From CAZWLY01 sp964634465 (lineage in GTDB: Bacteria; Desulfobacterota; Desulfarculia; G963662305): a stretch of DNA of 64,000 nucleotides. Made by a program: the position numbers and the translations under genes. Location of the stretch: the NCBI GenBank assembly GCA_964634465.1, contig CAZWLY010000004.1:124001-188000 (forward strand), written 5' to 3'. A model generated the notes under the pieces. That model was given only the letters and a program-made list of their open reading frames with translations, was not told the DNA's origin and made no database searches. The first letter of the stretch is position 1; every line of letters begins with the position of its first letter. Below are positions 48,658-56,761 of this stretch, in pieces.

Positions 48658-50691
48658 ATGGGCGGCGTCTTTCTGCGGGCGGCCTACCACCACGAGTGGC
48701 TTCTGACCAACGGCCGGGGCGGCTACGCCCTGGGCTTCGGCAACTTCTTGAACGAGCGCAAGTACAATGGCTTGCTCGTCGCCGGGCTCGACGGCTTCAA
48801 GCGGGTCCACGTCCTGGCCTCGCTGGAGGAGGCGGTCGAGTGGCGTGGAGCCAGGTTCCACCTCGACGCCAACCACTACCCGGACACCATCCATCCCCAG
48901 GGTTACCGCCACATCGTCAAGTCCTGGCCCCGGCCCTACCCGAGCGCGCTCTACTCGGCCGACCCGGTCAATCCCGATTTTCTGATCCTCAAGGAGCTGT
49001 TCATGATCGCCGGGGTGAACGCGGTCGTGGTCAAGTACACTAACCTGGGCGCGTTCCCGATCAACTTCACCATCCGGCCCAAGCTGACCCTGCGCGACCA
49101 CCACACCGTGAGCCGGCCCGGCCGCTGGGAGGCCGAGGAGGTGGAGATCGAGTTCCACGGCGACTCGTTCTCGGTCTACAAGCCGGGGCTCGAAGACGAG
49201 GTCTGGGGCTATACCGAGTCCGGCGGCATGGCCGATAACCGGATCGTTTTCAGAAACGTCTTCTACCCCCTGGAGGCGGCCCGGGGCTACGAGGCCGTGG
49301 AGGACCTGCTCTCCCCGGCCGACATCCACTTCCGCCTTACGCCGGGGGCCAGCAACCGGTTGGTCTTCTCCCTGGGGCGGCTCGAGGAGGCCGTGGTCCG
49401 GGCCGAGGCGGCCGAGGCCGACTACCGGCGCCTGCCCCTGCCGGCCGACCATCCGGAGCGACTGAAGGGCCAGCCCGACTGGCTGTCGCTGATCAGGTTC
49501 AACGAGCCGGTCTTTTCCCACGGTGAGTACCGCCGGATCCTGGAGGGAGCCGCGGCCGACTTCTTGACCGAGGGCGACTGCCTGGCCGGCTACCCCTGGT
49601 TCGGGCCGTGGGGCCGGGACAGCCTGATCGCGCTCTCCGGCATTCGGTTGTTGAAAGGCGGCCGCCGGCTGGCGGTGCGCATCCTCAAGAAATACGGCCG
49701 GGCGATAAGAAACGGCCTCTTGCCCAACACCTTCGGCGAGGGCGGCCAGGGGCTCAACTATCTGTCGGTGGACGCTCCGCTGTGGTTCGTGCTGCGCTCG
49801 TTCGAGATCGCGCCCCGGGACAAGGAGCTTTTCGCCAGGGCGGGTAAGATCGTGCTCAACTACCTGTTCAACCAGGACCTGCCCTTCTTCGCCGCCGAGG
49901 ACGGCTTGATCGAGCTGCGCGAAGGGCCCTGGGCGCTGACCTGGATGGACGCCAAAGTCTATGACGAGCCGGTCACGCCGCGCTTCGGCAAGCCGGTCGA
50001 GATCAACGCCCTGTGGTTCAACGCTCTCAACGGCCTCCTCAAGATGGCCGAGGCCCAGGGCTTGAAGGGCGGCGCCAGACTGGCCGCCCGACCCTACTCG
50101 ATCTCCTGCCGGGACCTTGAGGACCTGGCCGGGCACGTCAAGCGCGGTCTGGCCGGTTTCGTCGGCGACGATTACCGCGACGATTACCTGGCCGATCGGA
50201 TCGACGCCTCCGGGCCGGTCTTTGAGATCCGGCCCAACGCCGTCATCGCCGCCGGCCTGCCCTTCGAGCCCTGGGCCAGAGACGTCCAGGCCATGGTTCT
50301 GGAGACGGCCCGGCGCGAGCTTCTGACACCCTTCGGCCTCAGAAGCCTGAACGTCGGTCACCCGGCCTTCAAGAACAAGTACCTCGGCGGTCAAAAACAG
50401 CGCGACCTGGCCTACCACCAGGGCACGGTGTGGGCCTGGCCTCTGGCCTACCTGGCCCGGCTGCACTTGAGGGTCCACGGCGACAAACCGAAGCGGAAGC
50501 TGATCAAGGATCTCAGCGCTCTCATCTGGCGCTTCAGGGACGGCTTTCTCAAGGACCAGATCGCCTCGGTGGCCGAGATCTGGGACGGCCTGGAGCCGAC
50601 CATTCCCAAGGGCTGTCCGGCCCAGGCTTGGTCGGTGATGGCCGTCCTGGAGATCGAGCACCTGATCGACGGACTGGAGGGCGGGCGGTGA
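48658..50691 (+). CDS. Glycogen debranching enzyme (amylo-alpha-1,6-glucosidase type)
   Basis: 677 residues. N-terminal beta domain with LTNGRGGYALGFG and RKYNGLLVAGL; the C-terminal alpha/alpha barrel has PWFGPWGRDSLIAL, YLSVDAPLWFVL and LAYHQGTVWAW. These are the markers of the archaeal/bacterial GDE family, which removes alpha-1,6 branches. Preceded by GGGAG. It overlaps the next gene by 4 nt (GTGA). Likely first gene of the glycogen operon. Confidence 0.9.
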   Translation: MGGVFLRAAYHHEWLLTNGRGGYALGFGNFLNERKYNGLLVAGLDGFKRVHVLASLEEAVEWRGARFHLDANHYPDTIHPQGYRHIVKSWPRPYPSALYSADPVNPDFLILKELFMIAGVNAVVVKYTNLGAFPINFTIRPKLTLRDHHTVSRPGRWEAEEVEIEFHGDSFSVYKPGLEDEVWGYTESGGMADNRIVFRNVFYPLEAARGYEAVEDLLSPADIHFRLTPGASNRLVFSLGRLEEAVVRAEAAEADYRRLPLPADHPERLKGQPDWLSLIRFNEPVFSHGEYRRILEGAAADFLTEGDCLAGYPWFGPWGRDSLIALSGIRLLKGGRRLAVRILKKYGRAIRNGLLPNTFGEGGQGLNYLSVDAPLWFVLRSFEIAPRDKELFARAGKIVLNYLFNQDLPFFAAEDGLIELREGPWALTWMDAKVYDEPVTPRFGKPVEINALWFNALNGLLKMAEAQGLKGGARLAARPYSISCRDLEDLAGHVKRGLAGFVGDDYRDDYLADRIDASGPVFEIRPNAVIAAGLPFEPWARDVQAMVLETARRELLTPFGLRSLNVGHPAFKNKYLGGQKQRDLAYHQGTVWAWPLAYLARLHLRVHGDKPKRKLIKDLSALIWRFRDGFLKDQIASVAEIWDGLEPTIPKGCPAQAWSVMAVLEIEHLIDGLEGGR

Positions 50692-52004
50692 GAGTCCTCT
50701 TTCTGACCTGGGAGTTTCCCCCGCTGATCTCCGGCGGGCTGGGAACGGCCTGCTACGGCATGGTCCGCTCTTTGCTGGGCCGGGGGGTCGAGATCGACCT
50801 GGTCCTGCCGGCGAGGGAGGAGGTCTACTTCAAGCTCCGCTCGCCCCGGGACGCCGACGAGCTGCCGGTCTCTTTTCTGAGCGCCTCGGCGGCGGCCAAA
50901 GAGGTCGAGCGGACCGCCGAGCTGATCGAGCGGCTGGAACTGGTCGGCGTCAGCGCCATCCCCGAGACCTACCTCTCCCCGGCGGCCAGTCACCAGGCCC
51001 TGTGGACCGAGTTGGCCCGAACGTCCTCGGCCGGCCGAGCCAAGGTCTTCGCCCGGATCGAGAGACAGCTTTTGGGCGGCGAGAGGCTGTTCAGAAAGGT
51101 CCAGGAGATGGCCGACCGGGTCCAGCTCGTCGCCGACAGGCTCGACTTCGACCTCATTCACGCCCACGACTGGCTGACCTACCCGGCCGGGCTGGCCCTG
51201 GCCGAGCTGTCCGGGAAGCCGCTGGTCGCCCACATCCACGCCACCGAGTTCGACCGGGCCGGCGGCGTCGGCGACGAGCGCATCCACCAGATCGAGTACG
51301 CCGGCCTGTCCGCCGCCGACACGGTCATCGCCGTGTCGCGCTACACCGCCGAGATGGTCATCAACCGCTACCGGATCTGGCCGGCCAAGATGCGGGTCGT
51401 CCACAACGCCTTCGACCTGCCTCCGGTGAGGCTGGCGGACAAACGCCGGATCTTCAAACACCCGCTGGTCCTCTACCTGGGCCGGATCACCGTCCAGAAG
51501 GGGCCGGACTACTTCCTGGAGGTGGCCCGCCGGGTCCTGAAGCGCCACCCCAAGACCCAGTTCGTCATGGCCGGCGCCGGCGACATGATGCGCTCGATCC
51601 TTCACCGCTCGGCCTCGATGCGCTTGAGGCAGCGCTTTCTCTTCACCGACTTTCTGAACCGCCGCCAGGTGGAAGAGATCTTGAAAGCGGCCGACATCTT
51701 CATCATGCCCTCGGTCTCCGAGCCCTTCGGCATCGTCCCCCTGGAAGCCATGGCCCACGGCGCGGCGGCCATCATCTCCAAACAGTCGGGCGTGGCCGAG
51801 GTTTTGACCAACGTCCACAAGGTCGATTTCTGGGACGTGGACCAGATGGTCGATCTGGTCTGCCGGCTCATCGAGGACCCGGAGGAGAGGCTGGCCCTGG
51901 CCCGGGCCGGCCAGGAGGAGGTGTCGCGCATCCAGTGGGACGAGGCGGCCGAGAAGATCGAGGCGGTCTACGCCGAAACCCTCGAGACGGCCGGGCGGAG
52001 GTAG
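50688..52004 (+). CDS. Glycogen synthase/GT4-type glycosyltransferase
   Basis: 438 residues from a GTG overlapping the debranching stop. GT-B fold: LTWEFPPLISGGLGTACYG (donor loop), HAHDWLTYPAGLALA, VIAVSRYT, VLYLGRITVQKGPDYFL, and MPSVSEPFGIVPLEAMAHGAAAI with the EX7E. It transfers glucose from an NDP-glucose to alpha-glucan. It is shorter than, and a different subgroup from, the GT at 44628. It is translationally coupled to its neighbours. Confidence 0.88.
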   Translation: MRVLFLTWEFPPLISGGLGTACYGMVRSLLGRGVEIDLVLPAREEVYFKLRSPRDADELPVSFLSASAAAKEVERTAELIERLELVGVSAIPETYLSPAASHQALWTELARTSSAGRAKVFARIERQLLGGERLFRKVQEMADRVQLVADRLDFDLIHAHDWLTYPAGLALAELSGKPLVAHIHATEFDRAGGVGDERIHQIEYAGLSAADTVIAVSRYTAEMVINRYRIWPAKMRVVHNAFDLPPVRLADKRRIFKHPLVLYLGRITVQKGPDYFLEVARRVLKRHPKTQFVMAGAGDMMRSILHRSASMRLRQRFLFTDFLNRRQVEEILKAADIFIMPSVSEPFGIVPLEAMAHGAAAIISKQSGVAEVLTNVHKVDFWDVDQMVDLVCRLIEDPEERLALARAGQEEVSRIQWDEAAEKIEAVYAETLETAGRR

Positions 52005-52007
52005 GCG

Positions 52008-53201
52008 GTGCTCAACATCGTCTTCTACTTCCAGGTCCACCAGCCCTATCGACTGCGGCCCTACAGCGTCCTCGACATCGGCCGGGACCACGACTACTTC
52101 GACGAGCGCCTCAACCGGATGGTGGCCGAAAAGGTCGGCCACAGGTGCTATCTGCCGACCAACCGCCTCTTCCTGGAGCTGATCGAGCGCTTCGAGGGGA
52201 GATTCAAGATCGCCTTTTCGATTACCGGCACCGCCGTGGAGCAGTTCAAACGCTACACGCCCGAGGTGCTCGATTCGTTCAAGGCCCTGGCCGCCACCGG
52301 CTGCGTCGAGTTCCTGGGCGAGACCTATTACCACTCTTTGGCCTTTCTCTTCGACGAGGAGGAATTCCTGGCCCAGGTCAGGCTGCACAAGGAGTTGATG
52401 CAGCGGGAGTTCGGCTTCACGCCGATCGTCTTTCGAAACACCGAGTTGATCTACCAGGACGAGCTGGGCGAGCTGGTGGCCGACCTGGCCGGCTTCAAGG
52501 TCGTCCTGGCCGAAGGGGCCGACCGGGTGCTCGATTGGCGTTCGCCGCTGTACGCCTACCAGAACTACTCCCGGCGGCTGTTTTTGCTCTTGAAGTACTA
52601 CACCCTCTCCGACGACATCGCCTTCCGCTTCTCGGATCGCTCCTGGGCCGAGTGGCCGCTGAGCGTAACCAAGTTCGTCGATTGGGTGGCCCGGCTCGGC
52701 CTCAATGAGCACCGCGGCCGGAACCTTTTTTTGAACCTGTTCATGGACTACGAGACCTTCGGCGAGCACCAGTGGGCCGAGACGGGCATCTTCGAGTTTC
52801 TTCGCCGGCTGCCCGGGGAGGTTCTGAAGCAGCCCCACCTCGGCTTCGCCTGGCCCTCGGACGTCCTCGACCTGACCGACTACCCGACCGAGGCGCTGTC
52901 CGTGCCCCAGCCGGTCTCCTGGGCCGACACCGAGCGCGACCTTTCGGCCTGGATGGAGAACGATCTGCAGCTCAACGCCCTGGAATCGTTCTATATCCTC
53001 CTGGAGACGATCAAAGAGCAGGGCCGGAACGATCTTCTGGAAGAGGCTCGGCGGCTGTCCACCTCGGATCATTTCTATTACATGTCGACCAAGTACTTCC
53101 AGGACGGCGACGTCCACAAGTACTTCTCGCCCTACGGCGCGCCCGAGGAGGCCTATCTTTATTACATGAACGCCCTGGCCGATTTAGAGGAGAGGCTGTA
53201 G
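52008..53201 (+). CDS. GH57 alpha-amylase/glucanotransferase
   Basis: 397 residues from a GTG. The GH57 motifs are visible: HQPYRLRPY near the start, GETYYHSL, the nucleophile Glu146 in FRNTELIY, and Asp247 in MDYETFGEHQ, the acid/base. This cuts or transfers alpha-1,4-glucan. The sequence ends YYMNALADLEERL; the same 13 codons are repeated 207 bases downstream. It probably starts 3 nt after the synthase stop as part of one transcript. Confidence 0.88.
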   Translation: MLNIVFYFQVHQPYRLRPYSVLDIGRDHDYFDERLNRMVAEKVGHRCYLPTNRLFLELIERFEGRFKIAFSITGTAVEQFKRYTPEVLDSFKALAATGCVEFLGETYYHSLAFLFDEEEFLAQVRLHKELMQREFGFTPIVFRNTELIYQDELGELVADLAGFKVVLAEGADRVLDWRSPLYAYQNYSRRLFLLLKYYTLSDDIAFRFSDRSWAEWPLSVTKFVDWVARLGLNEHRGRNLFLNLFMDYETFGEHQWAETGIFEFLRRLPGEVLKQPHLGFAWPSDVLDLTDYPTEALSVPQPVSWADTERDLSAWMENDLQLNALESFYILLETIKEQGRNDLLEEARRLSTSDHFYYMSTKYFQDGDVHKYFSPYGAPEEAYLYYMNALADLEERL

Positions 53202-53408
53202 GATGTACTCTTCCCCGCCACGACCTCGATTCCGGCTCGGCCCGTCGGTCGGGTTTGAGCCTTCTTCACGGCCGCGGCCGATATTCCGGGCGAGGCGCTG
53301 CGCCCGCTTGGCGGGCCTCGGCGATCTTGGCCGACCCGTTCCGGTCCGGCCAAGCCGCCGGGTGGGGATTACATGAACGCCCTGGCCGATCTGGAGGAGA
53401 GGCTGTAA
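53161..53408. repeat. 41-bp duplication of the GH57 3' end flanking a 166-bp noncoding insert
   Basis: Positions 53161-53201 (end of the GH57 gene) and 53368-53408 are 41-bp copies with two differences, both in one codon (TTA in the first, CTG in the second, both Leu). The 166 bases between contain hairpins (GCCCGC/GCGGGC at 53302-53316) and no supportable gene. The rare TTA in the first copy stands out in this GC-rich region. It looks like a target duplication around a small insertion, or a recombination scar. Confidence 0.75.
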
Positions 53409-53416
53409 CTTGGGGG

Positions 53417-53422
53417 TATAAT
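53417..53422 (+). promoter_or_regulatory. Possible -10 element of the phosphorylase gene
   Basis: A perfect TATAAT 45 bases before the phosphorylase ATG. No -35 is visible at 16-18 bases upstream. It sits just after the second 41-bp copy, so the insertion may have brought or revealed it. Confidence 0.3.
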
Positions 53423-53467
53423 GGGACTGTCCGGAACCGAGCCTGACAGTGTAATCAGGGAGAAACG

Positions 53468-56020
53468 ATGAACCTGCGCCGCTTCTACGTCAAGCCTCAC
53501 ATGCCCGGCCGGCTCAAGCCGCTGTTCGAGCTGGCCTACAACGTCTGGACTACTTGGGACCAGGAGGCGATCAGGCTCTTTTCGCGCATCGACCCGGCCT
53601 TGTTTCGAAAGGTCCACCACAACCCGGTCGAGTTCATCCATCGTCTGGGCAGCGAGCGCCTGGCCGAGCTGGCCAAGGACCCCGGCTTCCTGTTCGAGCT
53701 GGAGCAGGTCTGGTACAAGTTCATCACCTACCTCTCCTTTGAGGGGACCTACTTGAGCGAGGCCGGCGAGGAGAAGTCCTTCGGCGAGGGCGACATCATC
53801 GCCTATCTGTCCATGGAGTTCTCCCTCCACGAGTCGATCCCCATCTATTCCGGCGGCCTGGGAATCTTGGCCGGCGACTACCTGAAGGCCGCCTCCGACG
53901 TCGGCCTGCCCCTGGTCGGCTTCGGATTGTTGTACCGCTTCGGTTACTTCACCCAGCGCATCAACCTCCACGGCCTCCAGGAAGAGGAGTACAAGGAGAA
54001 CGTCTGGCACCTGAAACCGGTCGAGGAGGTGCTCGACCCGGAGGGCCAGCCGATCGTCTTCGGCGTCCCCCTCAAGGATGTCGAGGCGGCGGTCAAGCTG
54101 TGGAAGATCAACGTCGGGCGGACCACGCTCTATCTTCTGGACACCAACCTGGAGGACAATCCGCCCCAGGTCCGGGCGATCACCGACATGCTCTACGATC
54201 CCGACCGGGACGACCGGATCGAGCAGGAATTGATCCTGGGCCGGGGCGCCCGGGTGGCCATGCGCCGGCTGGGCATCGAGCCCAAGGTCTACCACTTGAA
54301 CGAAGGCCACTCGGCGTTCATCATCCTGGAGCGTTTGAAGGAATTGATGCTGGGCGAGGGCCGGTCTTTCGAGGAGGCGGCCAACATCATCCGCAACTCG
54401 ACCGTCTTCACCACCCACACCCCGGTGATCGAGGGCAACGAGCATTTCGACGAGGAGTTGATCCTCGATTACGCCGCCGCCGATCTCAAGAAACTGGGGC
54501 TGTCGGCCGACCGGTTCCTGGACCTGGGTCGGGTCTCGGGCCGGGGCAAGAGCTTTTGGCTGCCGGCCCTGGCCATTCGCTTCTCCCGCTTTACCAACGG
54601 CGTCTCGCCGATCCACGCTCAGGTGAGCCGCGGTATGTGGCGGCCGCTGTTCGCCGAGTTGCACGAGCTGGAGATACCGATCCACTCGATCAACAACGGC
54701 GTCCACCTGCCGACCTGGATGAGCAAGGACATCGCCTTCCTGTTCGACCGTTACGTCGGGCCGGACTATCTCCACAAGGCCGAGAAGCCCGAAGTCTGGG
54801 AGAAGGTCGCCGCCATCCCGGACGCCGAGTTGTGGGAGGCCCATCTTCGGGCCAAGCGGGACCTGATCTCCTTCGTTCGCCGCCGCCTGATGGCCGAGAT
54901 GGAGCGCAAGGGCTTTGCCGAGTCCAAGCTTCGTGAGATCGAGGACGTGCTTTCGCCCCACGCCCTGACCATCGGCTTCGCCCGCCGCTTCGCTCCCTAC
55001 AAGCGGGCCAACCTCATTCTTTCCAATCCGGAGCGGCTCAAGGCCATCCTGACCCATCCCCAGCGACCGGTCCAGATCATCTTCTCGGGCAAGTCCCACC
55101 CGGCCGACCTGGAAGGCAAGAGGATCATCCAGCAGGTGTTGCGCTTCATCCGGGACCACGAGCTGGAGACCAGGGTCGTCTTTGTCGAAGACTACGACAT
55201 GGACGTCGCCCGGCACCTGGTCACCGGGGTGGACGTCTGGCTCAACACGCCCCTCAAACCCCTGGAGGCCAGCGGCACCTCGGGCATGAAGGCCGGCATC
55301 AACGGCGTGCTGAACTTGAGCGTCATGGACGGCTGGTGGCCGGAGTGCTACAACGGCGAGAACGGCTGGGCCATCACCGCCGGTGAGGCCATCGAGAACC
55401 TGGAGGCCAAGGCCGCGGCCGAGGCCAACCAGATATACGAACTCCTGGAGGAAGAGATCGCCCCGATGTTCTTCGAGCGCTCCGAGGGCGACATCCCCCG
55501 GGACTGGGCCCAGTGGATGAAGAACGCCATCGAGACCGTCGGCCGGGGCTTCAACATCCACGCCATGCTCAGGGGTTACCTCTACTCCTTTTACCTCCCC
55601 GAGACCGAGACCAGCGCCCGGCTGGCGGCCGACAAGGGCAAGGGGCTCAAGGCCCTGACCAAGCTCAAGAAAGACATCGATCGCTACTGGTCCAAGATCT
55701 ATATCCGGGACTACTTCACCTCCATCGACGACCACGTTCCGGCGGTGGAAGAGGAGGTGACGGTCGATTGCTACGTCCAGGTGGACGACGCTCCGGTCGA
55801 ACTCGTTATGGCCGAGGTGGTCTACACCTACGGCGAAGACGGCGGCCGCCTGGAGCGTATTCCCCTGAGTTTCCAGGAGTCTTACCCGGACAAGGTGGCC
55901 AAGTTCAGCGGTTCGTTCAGGCTCAAGGAGCCGGGCCTCCAGGAGATGGGGGTCAGGGTCCGGCCGGCCGACCCGCTCTTTTCGGAGCTCAACCCCAATT
56001 ACGTCATCTGGGCCGGATAG
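53468..56020 (+). CDS. glgP: Alpha-glucan (glycogen) phosphorylase
   Basis: 850 residues of the short archaeal/bacterial phosphorylase type. Key segments: ILAGDYLKAASDVGLPLVG, VYHLNEGHSAF, RFAPYKRANLI and the PLP site SGTSGMKAGINGVLNLS with Lys at about 607. It cleaves glycogen to glucose-1-phosphate. GGGAG precedes the ATG. With GDE, GH57 and synthase genes upstream it forms a glycogen make-and-break operon. Confidence 0.93.
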   Translation: MNLRRFYVKPHMPGRLKPLFELAYNVWTTWDQEAIRLFSRIDPALFRKVHHNPVEFIHRLGSERLAELAKDPGFLFELEQVWYKFITYLSFEGTYLSEAGEEKSFGEGDIIAYLSMEFSLHESIPIYSGGLGILAGDYLKAASDVGLPLVGFGLLYRFGYFTQRINLHGLQEEEYKENVWHLKPVEEVLDPEGQPIVFGVPLKDVEAAVKLWKINVGRTTLYLLDTNLEDNPPQVRAITDMLYDPDRDDRIEQELILGRGARVAMRRLGIEPKVYHLNEGHSAFIILERLKELMLGEGRSFEEAANIIRNSTVFTTHTPVIEGNEHFDEELILDYAAADLKKLGLSADRFLDLGRVSGRGKSFWLPALAIRFSRFTNGVSPIHAQVSRGMWRPLFAELHELEIPIHSINNGVHLPTWMSKDIAFLFDRYVGPDYLHKAEKPEVWEKVAAIPDAELWEAHLRAKRDLISFVRRRLMAEMERKGFAESKLREIEDVLSPHALTIGFARRFAPYKRANLILSNPERLKAILTHPQRPVQIIFSGKSHPADLEGKRIIQQVLRFIRDHELETRVVFVEDYDMDVARHLVTGVDVWLNTPLKPLEASGTSGMKAGINGVLNLSVMDGWWPECYNGENGWAITAGEAIENLEAKAAAEANQIYELLEEEIAPMFFERSEGDIPRDWAQWMKNAIETVGRGFNIHAMLRGYLYSFYLPETETSARLAADKGKGLKALTKLKKDIDRYWSKIYIRDYFTSIDDHVPAVEEEVTVDCYVQVDDAPVELVMAEVVYTYGEDGGRLERIPLSFQESYPDKVAKFSGSFRLKEPGLQEMGVRVRPADPLFSELNPNYVIWAG

Positions 56021-56244
56021 GCCCGGGGCGGACCGAACGGCAGCCCCCCAAACACGGCCTTAAGCCGCCGGTTTCGGCCGATGACCTCGGGCGCTGGCTT
56101 CTCTTGCCCGCCGATCCTTCGCCGGCGCGGGGTCCGTTCGATCACCTCTTCTTCGAGACGGCCTTCATGGCCTTGACGCCCTGAGAGACGCCCAAAACAG
56201 GCGAGCCTCTCGAAGCCCGAATTCCGAGATAATCGAGTCGTCGA

Positions 56245-56272
56245 TTGCCGCCCCGGCAGGCGGGTTTGTAAT
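56245..56272 (+). promoter_or_regulatory. Possible promoter of the DUF2267 gene
   Basis: TTGCCG (56245), 16 bases, TGTAAT (56267), 40 bases before the ATG. The match is fair. The rest of the roughly 290-base gap after the phosphorylase shows nothing. Confidence 0.35.
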
Positions 56273-56311
56273 GGATTTATCGCGGGTTCAACCCCCATCA
56301 AGGAGGGGCGT

Positions 56312-56605
56312 ATGTTTGAGACCCGGAAAGAGTTTCTGGAAGAGGTGATGCGGCGGGCCGGCTTGGGCTCCATTGAGGAGGCCGACAGAGTCGCCCGAGT
56401 CGTCATCGGGTTGATCAAGGCTCGGATCGGGCCCGAGCTGTCCGAGAAGGTGGCCGAGGTGTCTCCGCCGGACTTGAGCAAGGGCTGGCGGGCCATCGCC
56501 CTGCCCGGTGAGGCCATGGAGTTGCAGGAGATGATGTTCGAGGTGGAGGAGGTGGGCGAGGAAGCGAAGCCGGCGGCGGACACCCGCCCGGCCGAGTACG
56601 GCTAA
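56312..56605 (+). CDS. DUF2267 family protein
   Basis: 97 residues: TRKEFLEEVMRRAGLGSIEEADRVARVVIGLIKARIGPELSEKVAEVSPPDLSKGW is the DUF2267 core, a helical bundle. The acidic C-terminal tail is disordered. DUF2267 proteins are small and often next to stress or membrane genes; no function is known. AAGGAGG stands before the ATG. Confidence 0.8.
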   Translation: MFETRKEFLEEVMRRAGLGSIEEADRVARVVIGLIKARIGPELSEKVAEVSPPDLSKGWRAIALPGEAMELQEMMFEVEEVGEEAKPAADTRPAEYG

Positions 56606-56628
56606 GCCCGGTTCGAGGCGAACCGGGC
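56606..56628 (+). terminator. Hairpin terminator after DUF2267 gene
   Basis: GCCCGGTTCG (56606-56615), AGG loop, CGAACCGGGC (56619-56628); the stem is 10 bp and starts one base after the stop codon. The T run is weak (CATATTTC). Confidence 0.55.
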
Positions 56629-56761
56629 CATATTTCATGGACAGGTCTTCGGCGGCGAGGTTCGGTTTCCGATTCTTGATCTCGACGCCCTATCGAGCGC
56701 AGCACGCCGGGGCGGCCTGTAGCGGCGCGTTCGGCCGCCGGCCCCGGCCACCTTGGCCGGG

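Noticed and set aside
50448..53117. Long minus-strand open frame opposite the glycogen genes
   Set aside because: Shadow of three genes with well-defined motifs; no start signal or domain.
53369..55735. Long minus-strand frame opposite the phosphorylase
   Set aside because: Shadow of the phosphorylase codon pattern.
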